Assembly (NCBI GenBank): GCA_015680685.1
Contig: MNCI01016200.1
Coordinates: forward strand, 1-59,286
Length of the DNA stretch: 59,286 nt
Origin: Gnetum montanum
Lineage: Eukaryota; Streptophyta; Gnetopsida; Gnetales; Gnetaceae
Direction of reading: 5' to 3'
Both the position numbers and the translations under genes were made by a program. The stretch's first letter is position 1, and every line of letters starts with the position of its first letter. This document shows, piece by piece, positions 48,706-59,286 of this stretch. The notes below the pieces were generated by a model that had not been told where the DNA came from, did not search any database, and saw nothing but the letters and a program-made list of their open reading frames with translations.

Positions 48706-49181
48706 TGTTAATTTACACCTCAGTTAAGCATAATAAGAAAGCAATAAGAAGTAGTAGAAATAGAAATTTAATTATGGAATTGGAAGAAATAGACCATGAA
48801 CACAAGAAATTATCCTAGGAAAAGCTCACAAAAACCCTAGTAATGACTTCAACTCCTAGCAAGACTTAATTCTAACCACGTATTACAAAAGAATAGAACA
48901 CATTTAATGGAAAAGTGCTTTGAACTATTGATGCCTTTCTCACTCTCTCACTTAGTCACTATTTGCCTTATCTTTACTATTTTATTGCTATTGTCATTTC
49001 TGCATTCTCTCATCCATCACTTGTATAGTGATTTACATGCTAAACAAGGATGGTGGCAATAATTAAATAATACAAGTTAGAGAGTTACATATAGGTTAGC
49101 TGCCAATAATGATTAGAACTTGCAACAACTATTATATTGTAATAATTGATAGTTACTTAAAATAAGTAACACACCTTAACA
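48706..49181 (-). repeat. 3' LTR of a minus-strand Copia element
   Basis: The ends TGTTAATTTACACC and CACCTTAACA form TGTTAA/TTAACA. On the minus strand a purine-rich AAGTAGGAGAA stretch precedes the LTR start at 49181. No matching 5' LTR was found on the right, so the element is truncated there. Its outer end lies only about 14 bases from the previous element. Confidence 0.65.
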
Positions 49182-49254
49182 ATTCTCCTACTTCTTATTT
49201 ATTTTAAGGCATTATAGCTAGGAGTAGCCATTAGATTTCACAATTTATTAATTC

Positions 49255-52200
49255 AAGTTCTTTTCTACATTAGTTGAACTTATCCATAAGAATTGCTTTA
49301 GTCAACATATCCATTGGGATACACTTTGTTTATCAAAAGATATGTGTACTTTCTTTTGCTCTTGCCCAAAGTCTTTGACTAGTCATTGTAGTCAAATTGC
49401 TTTTTTGATTACTTGAGAAGTTGCTACATACTCCACCTTTGTTGTTGACAATGTAACATAGCTTTGTTTTTTGTTGATCTAGATGGCCACACATGTGTTT
49501 ATTTTAAAAACGTATCTACTTGTGGATTTTCAGTGATCTAGATCACCTCTCCAATCTACATCCACAAAGTAATGTAATCAAAAGGAAATTTTCTCATAAT
49601 AGATGATAAAATTAATAGTACCTCGAAGATACCGAAGAATTCTTTTAACAACCATCTAATGTTCCTTACCATGATTAGACATAAACCTACTTACAACTCC
49701 CATTGCATATGTAATATTAGGCCTAGTACAAACCATTTCATACATGAGGTTGCTTCAAACATTAGCATAAGGGATTTTTCTCATTTTCTTCATTTCTTCA
49801 TTTTTTCCAAGGCATTGCTTGATTGATACTTTCATGCCCATATGTAATGGAGTGTTTACCAGCTTACAATCTTGCATATTATATTTTTCTAAGATTTTAG
49901 TAACATATGTGGATTGATCAAGCCATAAAATTTGACCTTTTCTATCTCTTTTAATTTCTATGTCCAAGATTTTCCTTGTAGAACTAAGGTCCTTCATCTA
50001 AAATTGAGATGATAGTTGATATTTTAGCTTAGTGATTTCTTGCATATTATTCCTTTCTATCAACATATCATCAATATATAATAGCACTATTCAAACACCA
50101 CCAAATTTGGGCTCCTAGGTCTCAACTGCAAATTTGGCTAAGTGTCAAAACTTGGAAAATTGTCCAAGTGTTGAGACTACGCTCCCATTGTTGGGACTAC
50201 GCTCTAGAGTGTAGTTAGTGTGGTATGCATGGGCATGTCATCTCTACCAATTTTTTTCCAAGTGTCAAGGCTACACTCACACCTTTGGGACTATTATCTA
50301 GAGTTTAGCTAGTGTAGCCTACACAGAGCATCATTTTTTGGCAAGATTTGCCTAACTCCTTGGGCTACACTCTAGAGCGTAGTTAGCATAGTCTACCAGA
50401 ACTACCTTGAAGAGCCCCCAAAACTTAGCAATAGCTTGCATATCAGCTCTGACATCCCTTTAGCAAGCAAGATCAACAGTTTTCATTTCTTTTGCATCCC
50501 TCATTTGCCCCTAAATTGTACCTACGATTGACACCACCTGAGAGAGTGGGTAGCATAGTCCCAGAGCATAGTCTCCAAATTGCAGTATTTTGCATTATTG
50601 TTAGGTACTTTATGGTTTTTTTGGCATTTACATTTGTAGTCTTGGCAGCGTAGTCATAGTCTAGTAGCTTTACAGGGTCCATTGGAGCATACTAGTAAAA
50701 TACCATTTTGCTCCAATGGGAGTGTAGTTGGGTGAGCGTAGTCCCAACTACCCCTTTACCATGTGGCACTCAATCTATGATCTACACTAACCCTAATCCT
50801 ATAAATACTCTACGCTTCATGTTTTAGGGGTTGGCATTTTCATTTAGTAGATGGAATTTTTGCATTGACACTCTTGCCCCCGAACACGCTTAGCATCTTG
50901 ACAAAACTTTGGGACACCATCGGACACCATTGCACACCATCATGGCATTGTTGTACATCACCTAGCACACTGCCAACCACCACAACTTGTAGGATATTGT
51001 GGTAGCCAACCCAATAGGCTTAGGCTCCATGGTAGGTGTTAGTTCTTCATAGCTAGACACCCTGAGATTGTGACTACACTTACCTATTGCACCTATTGTA
51101 CACCACGTACCTCCTAAGCTTTCCTTTGCAATTGACTATGATCCCCCTTGTTTGGGGTGGTGCCGTTTTCCCTTTTTCCTACATCATGCACATTTTTGGC
51201 ATTTTCTCTTGCATTTTAGCATTTTATTCACATTTTTTACTATTTAAGCACATATCTACACATTCACACCCTTATTTTTGTGCCTAAAACACTTGCTACG
51301 CTCACACCTGCGGATATCGCGAAATACCATATCAAGCCCATAACACTTGTTTCTTCATAACATGCATAAGTCCCAATTCGATCAACAAGGTCATCTTGGG
51401 CACCCCACTTTTATTTTCTAGTAGGCCCTTGTGTGGGAGTGGGGTCAAGATTGTGCAACTGTGGACCTCTTGGTGTCCTATTCTAGCCTCTGATGTTTTC
51501 AGTCACTACAACTATTAAATAGGTTTATGAATCTTTCTTTACAAAAGTAAACCTTATCATGCAAGAATCAAATTTCATATATCATATCCTAGGGGATTAT
51601 TTCAACATATATAAATATTTTAGCAAGTAACATATCATGTTCTTTTTGTCATTAGCCACATAGCCTTTAGGCTATTACATGTAGATTTCTTCATCAAGAT
51701 TTCCATGAAGAAATGTAATCTTAACATTTATTTGTTCAAGTTCAAGATCTAAGGTAGCCATAAAGGACATTAGAGATCTTATGGATATTAACTTTACCAC
51801 TTGTGCAAAAACTTCATCATAATCTATACTATCCTTTTGAGAGTATCCTTTTGCTACTATCCTTGCCTTGTATACTCCTCCTTCTTTTACCCTGAAAAGC
51901 CATCCATATCCAATAGGTTTTCTTCTAGGAGGAAGTTTAACAAGTTCACATATCATGTTTTTCATTACTAATTTCATTTCCTCATCCATATCATTTTTTC
52001 AAACTTTATTGACTTTTAAATTACAAAGCTTCTTTATAGGTTTGAACAACATCACTACTACACAAAACATATAAATCTAAATAGTTAGGTATTTGTTTTA
52101 CTTGACTTGACCTTAAAAATGACCAATCTTCTTATTGAGGTAGATCTTACCTATCTTTAGATTCATCCTCAACTTATTTTACAACTTTAGTTACATCTTT

Positions 52201-52870
52201 TTCTTGAAGAATATAGATGGACTTTTATCCCACATGTTCAAATATTCTATGCCATAGATTCATGGTGAAGTTCTCTTTTCAAGTATAAAGGACTTTAGCT
52301 TTACTAGCCACTGTAACACCATCTAGTTGGTATGGTCTCCCACTTCCTTCTCTATATCCTATAGCTATGATAGATTTTCCTAGAAAAATTATACATCTCT
52401 TATTTCTAAATAATACATGCAGGCGAAAATCATCAAAATTAGCCACAAATAATAAGTTTTTGGTATGTTCAAAGATATGATATAGCTTTGGAATTACAAT
52501 TATTCTACCATCACAGGATAACTTTACTTTACAATAGCCATTTACTGTACATATTTCATCATTTCAAAGAATAATGATTGAAGACATAGCTTCATGGTAT
52601 TCAAAAAATCATTCTCTTCTAGGTGTAAAGCTATATGAAGTACCTGAATCAATATATTAGTAATTACAATTAGAGTTACCTATAGTTGTGACTACACACA
52701 AGCCTAGTATTTCTTCATTGGTATCTTTTTTAGAAGAATCAAATCCAACATCTTTCTGCTTTTCCTTAAGAAATTTGTAATCCCTTTTCAATTAGCCATG
52801 ATTCCTAAAATTTCAATACTTTGGTGTTCTCTTGGAAGTGTCATTAGAAACTTTCTTTAATTTACTTGAA
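49255..52870 (-). pseudogene. Decayed Copia pol (interrupted)
   Basis: Minus strand, right to left: a knuckle-like remnant (KRDYKFLKEKQ near 52770); protease IDSGTSYSFTPRREWF near 52640; gag-pre-integrase LWHRIFEHVG at about 52229-52260; then, with the integrase core apparently deleted, the start of RT at 51675-51989 (YKARIVAKGYSQKDSIDYDE, VKITFLHGNLDEEIYM); a weaker continuation to about 51490; a 1386-bp insertion; LLYIDDM, the catalytic YxDD block, near 50063-50083; KDLSSTRKILDIEIKRDRKG (49755-49997); and RNase H to about 49255 (RFMSNHGKEHW, LSTTKVEYVA). Many stops are present and the element is dead. Confidence 0.85.
50092..51477. mobile_element. 1.39 kb insertion inside the Copia RT
   Basis: It separates the Copia RT N-terminal part from its YIDD block. 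CTATT occurs at both edges (50087-50091 and 51478-51482), a plausible 5-bp target duplication; removing the insert leaves RIVLLYIDD readable. Inside are three diverged repeats of GGGACTACGCTCTAGAGTGTAG-like palindromes (about 50191, 50284, 50360), further GCGTAGTCCCAAC words and a TATA-like CCTATAAATACTC near 50799. The ends (CAAACACC...TTGGTGTC) are not TG...CA, so the class is undecided. Confidence 0.5.
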
Positions 52871-53629
52871 TATTACTTTCCTAGTCCTTTAATTACCAAT
52901 GCTTTCGTAGTGTTGGCACATTTAGCCATTTCATGGAATAGCAAAGGTGATAAAATACGAATGAGACATAGAAGATATTCAAATAAAAAATATATGATGG
53001 TTATGTCTTATTGATATTTTAATGCTAGAGGTTTCATGTGGAAATTTTTTGGATGAAGATATAGTGTTTCAACTTTCAAATGATGATACCAAGTGAAGAA
53101 AAATTTATCATGCTCCTGTGTGAAGGGAAGATTGAAAAGAAATGGAAAAGTTTTATCGATTAAAAAGAGCCAACCCCATTCATGAATACATCAATAAGAA
53201 ATTAAAATTAACCTTATGGGAGTCACCCTTGTAAGATTTTAATGGATGTTTTTACGGTAAAGAGCAGTTCTAGCCACTGTACGCGTTGGCAAGGTAGTTC
53301 AAGGAAAAAATGAATGAAATTGCTACGGTTGAGATTGTGCCCCGCCGCACAACGTGGCTTTGAGGATGGAGAATAGAGGATGGAGAACAGACCAATGAAT
53401 TCATGGTTGTTTTCTCTGATTAATTTTTCTCTTGTTTAATGGCCCTTGGATGAAGTTGCAAACTACGTATTGTTCTGTTTCACCTTCATTTTCTGTGGTT
53501 AGAAATTCCACAATAGACATTCAAACATAGACTAAGCATCTCCTACTGCAACTAATGGAAAAACAATCTAGAAAAATGCCCGTTCTTTCACAAGGAATCA
53601 CGTTGGTACTGACGCAGGGAAGCGCTAAG
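52871..53629. other. Spacer, no recognised gene
   Basis: The start is probably decayed Copia gag. The remainder has no ORF or repeat that I can name. Composition becomes less AT-rich after about 53200. Confidence 0.35.
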
Positions 53630-54310
53630 GTTTATTGACCTGTAATGGCTTCTATTTTTACGCAAAACTGATTATTTTCTTTGGCCCCAATTCGGCGGTG
53701 CCTTTGCTAGGCACATTGTGCCAGAACCTAGCAAGGATGTGGGTTCAAAGGTGGTCGAGGAAGAACTTGCATGGACGTTGCCGCTTTCAAAATAGAAACA
53801 GTTTCAGTTTTAAAATTTTTTCCATCAATATGCAAACCGATCCGCCCAACTTCAACAACGTTCACTGTGTTCTACAATGCACGCGCTGTGTGGAGATTTT
53901 TCTGGGTGTTACAAGGTTGTTCTTAACCTACCATACCAGACGCCATTATTCACTGATGCTCAAATCTATGGCACATTCGCCCTTGACTCTGCAATCAACG
54001 GCAAGAATTTGAAAGACAATCTGCAGCAACACAAAAAAACACAGGAAGCCCTAAGCAAATTTGAGGCAAAACAAAACAAATTCCAGGCAACCGAAACCCT
54101 ATGTCCAGGGCCATATGTTCAATACATCATTTTTCTTCAATATCTTTATCCTCCGCTCTTCAGCAACCGAACACCACACGGCAATGATGCCGGATGCAGT
54201 GGCAGAACCTTCTTCTGCGGTGGCGGTTGATAACGATTTTTGGTAGGGGCAAGATATTTTGGAAGTATTTGATGGTAGTTCCAGGCCTGGCGCCTTCACA
54301 TTCAGGGGCC
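53630..54310 (+). other. GC-richer, possibly single-copy relic with small ORFs
   Basis: The plus strand has ORFs 53635-54012, 53877-54230 (117 residues) and 54061-54246. The last includes MMPDAVAEPSSAVAVDNDFW, which looks like a protein N-terminus and is followed at once by TAG inside GGTAGGGG, a possible donor site. None belongs to a family I know. A promoter-first-exon remnant of a host gene is possible but unproven. Confidence 0.25.
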
Positions 54311-55649
54311 TGATGTTTTGGATTTAAATTTTTGTTTCTAGCCATTTTCATACGAATGCAAGTGCACATAAATTATTTATAAATTAACATAGATTAGGTA
54401 TCATCAACATTTATACCAAGGTTGATATTATATTATCACCTTGTTCATAAAATTACTAAGAGCCTCAATAGTATTCTTAAAAATTTTTAAACAAGTAAAA
54501 ATGAAAAGCTATTGGATCTATAATTTTAAACAATTATATGGAACTATTGGAATTATTTTTCAAAAGCAATATTTATATATCTCCTAACTTGCTAACTTCC
54601 TAAGTTAATACTTCCTAACTTGTTGGGCAAGTTACTTGGGAGAGAAGTTAGGTAAGATATTTTTGAATATGTAACTACCTTTGGAAAGGGGATAAAGGGG
54701 GGTCTCATACATCACACTTTTGGAAAAAGACATTTGATCCATCACACTTTGGGAAGGCTACTAGCTAGCACTTGGGGTCTCACTTGGAGACATACTTTGC
54801 ATCTTGGGAGAAGAGCATTTGTAAAGAAGAAAGTGTGAACGATTGCTTNTCATGCTGTTGAATGATTCAATAGTCAAGAGGGTTCATAAAATCTTTGGTG
54901 TTTTGATGGGACCAGAATAGCTTTTTTTTATCTTTAAAGGGAATCTCCATGTTTTTCAACCAGAAATTATCAAGTCTTTTCAAGGTTTTGTTGAATGCAA
55001 TTGTTGACGTCCATTATCTAGCCAAAATGGAGTCTCGTACATGATAGTTTACGCAACAATTTTTTGGTAGCATAGTAGGATTGTCTTGAAGAAATTACTT
55101 ATTTGAGCCTTGTAAGTTTGAACAATTTGTAGATATTGAATTTGAGATAGCTTTATTATGAAGTGTTTACTCATGTCATTTTACCTTGTTTAAATATTTG
55201 AGGTCTACACAAATCTGCTTTTCTTTTCTGTATATTTCCATCGAATCTCTCTCTATTTCTAGTTTTCTTGTGGAACTATCTCTTTCTTTAGGGAAAATTA
55301 GGAGTAGATTTGCAGAGTTGTGCTTAAATGTTTTTGCAAAATTTTATTTGTTACAAGTAGGTATTATAAGGACTGCATAGACTAGGCAATTGGACAAAAT
55401 AGGAACACTCAACAACTCACAGTACTTGGCAAAGTTGGCTGAATCTCTTTAAGATAAGTTATCTATAGTTTACACATAATGCAATTGTTTTATTTTTCAC
55501 AATCGCATGCCGCAACAACACACACACATACTCACATTAACTAATGAGTTTATTTGGAGGTATCTGGGCCTTGGTGTTGCTAGAGACCAATAGGCACCTA
55601 AATCTTGTTTGAGGACACTTGTTGGTGGTCACGTCCCAAATGGTCGCCA
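54311..55649 (+). repeat. Probable 5' LTR/leader of the terminal gypsy element (left edge unresolved)
   Basis: The sequence lies directly upstream of a PBS and gag ORF. A candidate LTR end CA lies at 55648-55649. The partner LTR is outside the window, so the start cannot be fixed. A single N occurs at 54849. Confidence 0.45.
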
Positions 55650-55659
55650 ATAGTTTTTT

Positions 55660-55678
55660 TGGCGCTAGAAGGAGGGCT
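55660..55678 (+). other. Candidate primer-binding site of the gypsy element
   Basis: TGGCGCTAGAAGGAGGGCT follows a T-tract. TGGCGC is the usual start of plant gypsy PBS sequences because tRNA 3' ends supply the complementary CCA. The priming tRNA is not identified. Confidence 0.5.
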
Positions 55679-55777
55679 AAAAGTTTAGCCTCTAGGTTCA
55701 TAAGCCTTATAATTTTAGCACATCAACAATTCTTTATTACTATAAAGGCTTAAGAAAGTAGATACTATTTTCAGTTC

Positions 55778-56560
55778 ATGACCAAGAAGATTGATAGTTT
55801 GGAAAATTTAAAAGTTTCAAAAGATATTCTAGATTCTAAGACTGATTCTTCATCAGAAGAAGAACAAAAGAAAGTTTCTGAATTGGGAACAAGTAGTGGA
55901 GTGAAAACTAGAAGATCAAGAAGATCACCCATTATCTCTGGTTTATCAATTCGTAAGAGAAGATCTAGAAAGTCTAAGAGTTCAACATTTCAAAGGAATA
56001 GGATGGCAAATCCTTGGCAAGGAGTTACACCATTAGGATTTCAAAATTACAATGATATTCCTAAGGTAGTTTACAAATATTTGCCTGAGCCTTTCATTCC
56101 TGGAAAAGCTTATTTAGCTGAAGAATATATTCACATGTTTGAGTTAGCTTTAGCTCATGCAAATATTCAACATGAAGATCAAGCTTGTAGGTTGTTTGTA
56201 TCAAATCTAAAGGATATGGCTCAGATTTGGTATTCAAACTTACCAAGTAATAGTATTACAAGTTGGGATGACATGAAGAATCTTTTCTTAGCCCAGTTTG
56301 GTAATCAATTAGATCAACAACAACTATACTGTGGGCTGATACAAGCTAAGCAAGGAGTTAAAGAGTCAATTAGAGATTTCAACATTAAGTTTCAACGAAT
56401 TTGTGGACTCTTTCAAAGGCAATATAGGCCATCAGAAGAAATGCTTAAGGAAACTTATCTTAAGGCTGTCAACCCCAACATTTCAATTTGGTTAAGGAGA
56501 ACTCCAAACTTAACTACACTAAATGACTACTTTAGTGAAGCTATACAGTTAGAAAAATAG
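55778..56560 (+). CDS. Ty3/gypsy Gag
   Basis: 260 residues. The first ~75 are Ser/Arg/Lys-rich; a retrotransposon gag core follows (FIPGKAYLAEEYIHMFELAL, then LFVSNLKDMAQIWYSNLP, WDDMKNLFLAQFG, SIRDFNIKFQRICGLF, residues about 105-260). It forms the virus-like particle shell in this family. It ends at a TAG (56558-56560), and the next ORF continues in the same frame without a gap, so the stop is either a mutation or a readthrough point. No CCHC zinc knuckle is present here or in the following ORF. The frame is otherwise clean, which marks this as the youngest element in the window. Confidence 0.85.
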   Translation: MTKKIDSLENLKVSKDILDSKTDSSSEEEQKKVSELGTSSGVKTRRSRRSPIISGLSIRKRRSRKSKSSTFQRNRMANPWQGVTPLGFQNYNDIPKVVYKYLPEPFIPGKAYLAEEYIHMFELALAHANIQHEDQACRLFVSNLKDMAQIWYSNLPSNSITSWDDMKNLFLAQFGNQLDQQQLYCGLIQAKQGVKESIRDFNIKFQRICGLFQRQYRPSEEMLKETYLKAVNPNISIWLRRTPNLTTLNDYFSEAIQLEK

Positions 56561-58738
56561 TTGAACTTGAATCCTGAAGAAAATATTGCAATTCAAAAAA
56601 GAGAAGAAAGAGTTATGATTCCTATGCAAGATTTTGCTCAATTTAAAGCTTTACCAGGTCCATCTCATGTTAAGAAAGAGCAAGAACATGAAAGAGTAGG
56701 ATCTGAAAAAGGACAATTAATGAGAGATATGTCTAACAAAATAGTGAAGCTTGAAAAAGCATTGGCAAGAGTTAATATCAAGGAAGAAAGGAAAAATAGA
56801 AAGCATAAACATCAAGACACTAAGTTAGTAGAAGATGAGGATGAAAGTGATCTTATTATGTCCAACTTTCTTGATATTGAATCTGATAATGAGTTATCTA
56901 GTGTTCACTATGCAAGTAAATCTTCTAGCAATGGATCTAGTGATACTTCTTCTCTATCAAGTTCTGAAGAAGATATGTCTTCAGATGAAGAATGTAATAA
57001 CAATGAGGAAAATGGATATAGTCTTCGATCTAAGGAAAGACTAACTACTTCTAGACCCCCAAATGTTATTACTGATCCATCTACTAAGAGAAAAGCTTTT
57101 GAGCCAAGTAGAAAGGATAAGAATAAAGGTAAAGACAATCAAGTGGAGCAAAGCACTCCAAATCAGTCTTTTAATAAATGGATAAAGAGATCAAGCTTCA
57201 TTGGTGATGGAGAATATGATTTGATAGAAGACCTTAAACATGTCAAAGCCAATATTAGCCTCTATCAGTTGCTTCAAATAGGAGATCAGCAAAGAAAGGC
57301 TTTAGAGTTCATTAAAGGTAAAAGGAGAGCTAGAGAATCAGAGTTAAGTTATGTGTCTAGTAATGATGAGAAATTAAAGACTTCATATGATAAGGAAGCT
57401 CCTCCTTTCCTTTTGACAATGAAATTAAAGGATAAATTCTTACACAATTGTTTGGTTGATTCTGGAGCTACGTCTACTATAATGCCATTGTCTATATGTA
57501 AGAAACTTGGTTTGATTCCTGAAAAATCAAATAGAAAGATTGTTCAAGTGGATAAAAGTAGAGTGAAGATTGTGGGTCAATTACCAAGTGTTCTATTGGA
57601 AATTGCTTCTGAACCTCGCATCAGAAGTAGAGTAACTATTCAAGTGGCAGATATACCAGATTCACATAGTCTCTTATTGAGTAGAAGTTGGAGTAAGAAT
57701 TTCTCAGGTTACATATCAACAGATTATTCTCACATGTGGTTACCTTGGAAAGGAGAACCAAATCAAATCTACATCTATAGCGAACCTTTGATGATAGATA
57801 ATATTACTTCAAATGGACGAAGTAAAATGGCTGAAAAAGGAGGTGTTGAAAACAAAATTTGTACACTCCAAGAAAGTTGTAGTCCTGAAAAAGAACAATC
57901 AAAGAATGAAGATAAATGGGAGTTATACTTTGATGGTTCATGTAATTCAAAAGGTGCAGGAGTTGGAATAGTTATATTCAAGAATGATTCACCCGAAATT
58001 CTCAAAGCAATTCATCTATCTTTTCCTTGTACTAACAACAAGGCTGAGTATGAAGCTTTATGTATTGGTATGAGAATAGCTCTAGACAAAAAGATCAAAA
58101 AAATCATTATAAAGGGAGACTCAAGATTAGTTTGTGAACAAGTAAAAGGTAACTGTGTAGTAAAGAGCTCATTCTTGAGACCTTATAAGCAACTTGCTTG
58201 TAAGATGTTAGATCAGTTCCAACATTGCCAAATAGAGCATATAAATAGAGAAGATAATTTTATAGCAGATGATTTAGCAAAGGCAGCTTTGACATTGGAT
58301 ATGCAAATAATAGAAAGTTACAAAGATGTCATGATTGAAGAAGAACATCAGCCATCAGTACCAGATAATATAAGACATTTACAAGTATTTGAAGACGATG
58401 ATCAAGTACTAAGATTTATGAAAAATAAACAAGAATTTGAGGGTCAAGTGATACCTGAAATGTCATCAAACTCCAAAGCTAATTTCACTCCAAAAAGGAT
58501 GATTGAATTGGAACATGAGTTCAAAAAAAAATTACTTACTAGAAAGGATATTCAAAACCCAGATAGTCAAGCTTTCAAGGTAGTGAATTTTGGATTAGAT
58601 AAGATGCCAAAGATGTTAAATGTTACAAAGGAAAGAGATTTAGGTTTCAAGAAAGACTTCTTATCATGTCTAAAAAATAAGTTGGACAATTTTGCTTGGT
58701 CCTATGATGATCTTAAAGCTTTTAGGAAAGACGTGTGA
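56561..58738 (+). CDS. Gypsy protease plus RNase H polyprotein segment (RNase H upstream of RT)
   Basis: 725 codons in the gag frame; the first codon is TTG, directly after the gag TAG. Residues 1-240 are charged and low-complexity (a Ser/Asp/Glu tract near 120-150). The aspartic protease follows, with catalytic LVDSGATSTIMP (Asp300). Next comes a complete RNase H domain: YFDGSCNSKGAG (Asp458), NNKAEYEAL (Glu496), KGDSRLV (Asp520) and NFIADDLAKAA (Asp570), so all four acidic residues are present. The pattern resembles the archaeal-type RNase H (aRNH) found in Tat-lineage plant elements, but there it lies after RT-RNH. The segment ends with FAWSYDDLKAF, which normally leads into RT. A TGA at 58736-58738 closes the frame; RT resumes in another frame. 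Confidence 0.85.
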   Translation: MNLNPEENIAIQKREERVMIPMQDFAQFKALPGPSHVKKEQEHERVGSEKGQLMRDMSNKIVKLEKALARVNIKEERKNRKHKHQDTKLVEDEDESDLIMSNFLDIESDNELSSVHYASKSSSNGSSDTSSLSSSEEDMSSDEECNNNEENGYSLRSKERLTTSRPPNVITDPSTKRKAFEPSRKDKNKGKDNQVEQSTPNQSFNKWIKRSSFIGDGEYDLIEDLKHVKANISLYQLLQIGDQQRKALEFIKGKRRARESELSYVSSNDEKLKTSYDKEAPPFLLTMKLKDKFLHNCLVDSGATSTIMPLSICKKLGLIPEKSNRKIVQVDKSRVKIVGQLPSVLLEIASEPRIRSRVTIQVADIPDSHSLLLSRSWSKNFSGYISTDYSHMWLPWKGEPNQIYIYSEPLMIDNITSNGRSKMAEKGGVENKICTLQESCSPEKEQSKNEDKWELYFDGSCNSKGAGVGIVIFKNDSPEILKAIHLSFPCTNNKAEYEALCIGMRIALDKKIKKIIIKGDSRLVCEQVKGNCVVKSSFLRPYKQLACKMLDQFQHCQIEHINREDNFIADDLAKAALTLDMQIIESYKDVMIEEEHQPSVPDNIRHLQVFEDDDQVLRFMKNKQEFEGQVIPEMSSNSKANFTPKRMIELEHEFKKKLLTRKDIQNPDSQAFKVVNFGLDKMPKMLNVTKERDLGFKKDFLSCLKNKLDNFAWSYDDLKAFRKDV

Positions 58739-59286
58739 CACACAAAATTCCTTTAATAGAAGGTTGCAAAATAGTCAAGCAGAAACAAAGGAAATTTAAT
58801 CCATCGTTTGAACCAGCTATGGAAGCTGAAATCAAGAAGTTGTTACAAGCATGAATCATATATCTAGTACGATATTCGACATGGCTTACTAACCTTGTTC
58901 TAGTGAGAAAGAAAAATGGTGATATAAGGCTTTGTGTAGACTTTAGAAATCTGAATGATGCCTTAAGAAAGGATAAGTATCCACTTTCAAGAATTGATGA
59001 GATGCAAATTAAAGTCTCAGGTTGTCAAGTATATTCTTTCTTAGATGGTTTCTTAGGTTATAATCAAATCATGGTAGATAAGAATGATAGATACAAAACA
59101 TCATGTATCACCAAATGGGGAACTTTTGCCTACCAAAGAATGCCATTTGGATTGTCAAATGCTGGAGCTACATTTCAAAGAGCAATGGATTTAGCATTCA
59201 AAGGTTTATTAGGAAAATTCGTGGTGGTTTATTTGGATGATATTACAATATTTTCAAAGAAAAAAGAAGATCATATTAATCATCTC
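58738..59286 (+). pseudogene. Gypsy reverse transcriptase (3'-partial, frame-broken)
   Basis: Starting at 58738, in a frame shifted against the upstream ORF, it reads THKIPLIEGCK, then KKNGDIRLCVDFRNLN, SFLDGFLGYNQI, TKWGTFAYQRMPFGLSNAG and VVVYLDDITIFSKKK, with the catalytic YLDD at 59230-59241. A TGA at 58852-58854 interrupts this frame just before the fingers region. The family copies element RNA into DNA. The remaining RT, any canonical RNase H, integrase and the 3' LTR lie beyond the window. One frameshift and one stop suggest recent decay. Confidence 0.85.

Noticed and set aside
58700-58745. Programmed frameshift between RNase H and RT
   Set aside because: A second in-frame stop follows at 58852 and there is no slippery sequence; ordinary decay is more likely.

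Overview
The window looks like nuclear DNA of a land plant, probably one with a large, slowly purged genome such as a conifer or other gymnosperm. That guess is inference only. It rests on one intron-containing host gene with 54 kb of mostly decayed retrotransposons and Helitrons beside it, nested insertions, and tRNA- and 5S-derived repeats. The assembly is imperfect: there is a 375-base N run (11785-12159) and single Ns at 1381, 6143, 10850, 15987 and 54849. Several of these coincide with frame breaks or repeat boundaries, so they look like contig joins.

Layout. 1-5393 (+): a large gene encoding a GBP/atlastin-type GTPase domain, a long Cys/His-rich region and a C-terminal VWA domain, with one phase-0 intron (2411-2624), a frame break at the N at 1381 and an in-frame stop at 2090. 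6145-10848 and 13483-18953: two diverged direct copies of a ~4.7 kb unit, each carrying a foldback pair of tRNA-like SINE arms. Copy B also holds a solo LTR with a 5-bp target duplication. Between them lie the N gap and a GC-rich degenerate-repeat block. 19498-25676 (-): a Copia-type element with two ~1.07 kb LTRs, PBS and PPT, but only a gag relic (TR-GAG-like). A Helitron-like 3' terminus sits at 25883-25933.

27833-34135 and 36483-42957 (+): two related, decayed Rep/helicase Helitrons. Both end in a long palindrome closing with CTAG|T, and the second palindrome is split by another copy of the same solo-LTR family. 43118-48691 (+): an LTR element with PBS, PPT and TSD but no recognisable gag-pol. 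It carries codon-periodic minisatellites, a 5S rRNA-like segment and a processed pseudogene of a CCR4/Angel-type deadenylase (EEP nuclease). 48706-~52870 (-): a decayed Copia pol interrupted by a 1.39 kb insertion in its reverse transcriptase. ~53630-54310: a GC-richer, possibly single-copy relic. ~54.3 kb to the end (+): a comparatively young Ty3/gypsy element whose gag ORF is separated by one in-frame TAG from a protease ORF. That ORF carries a complete RNase H domain upstream of the reverse transcriptase, an order that differs from the usual one.

Only the first gene is likely to be a host function. The rest is a layered record of transposition, and the main points of interest are the RNase H-before-RT gypsy element and the LTR element that captured a deadenylase cDNA.
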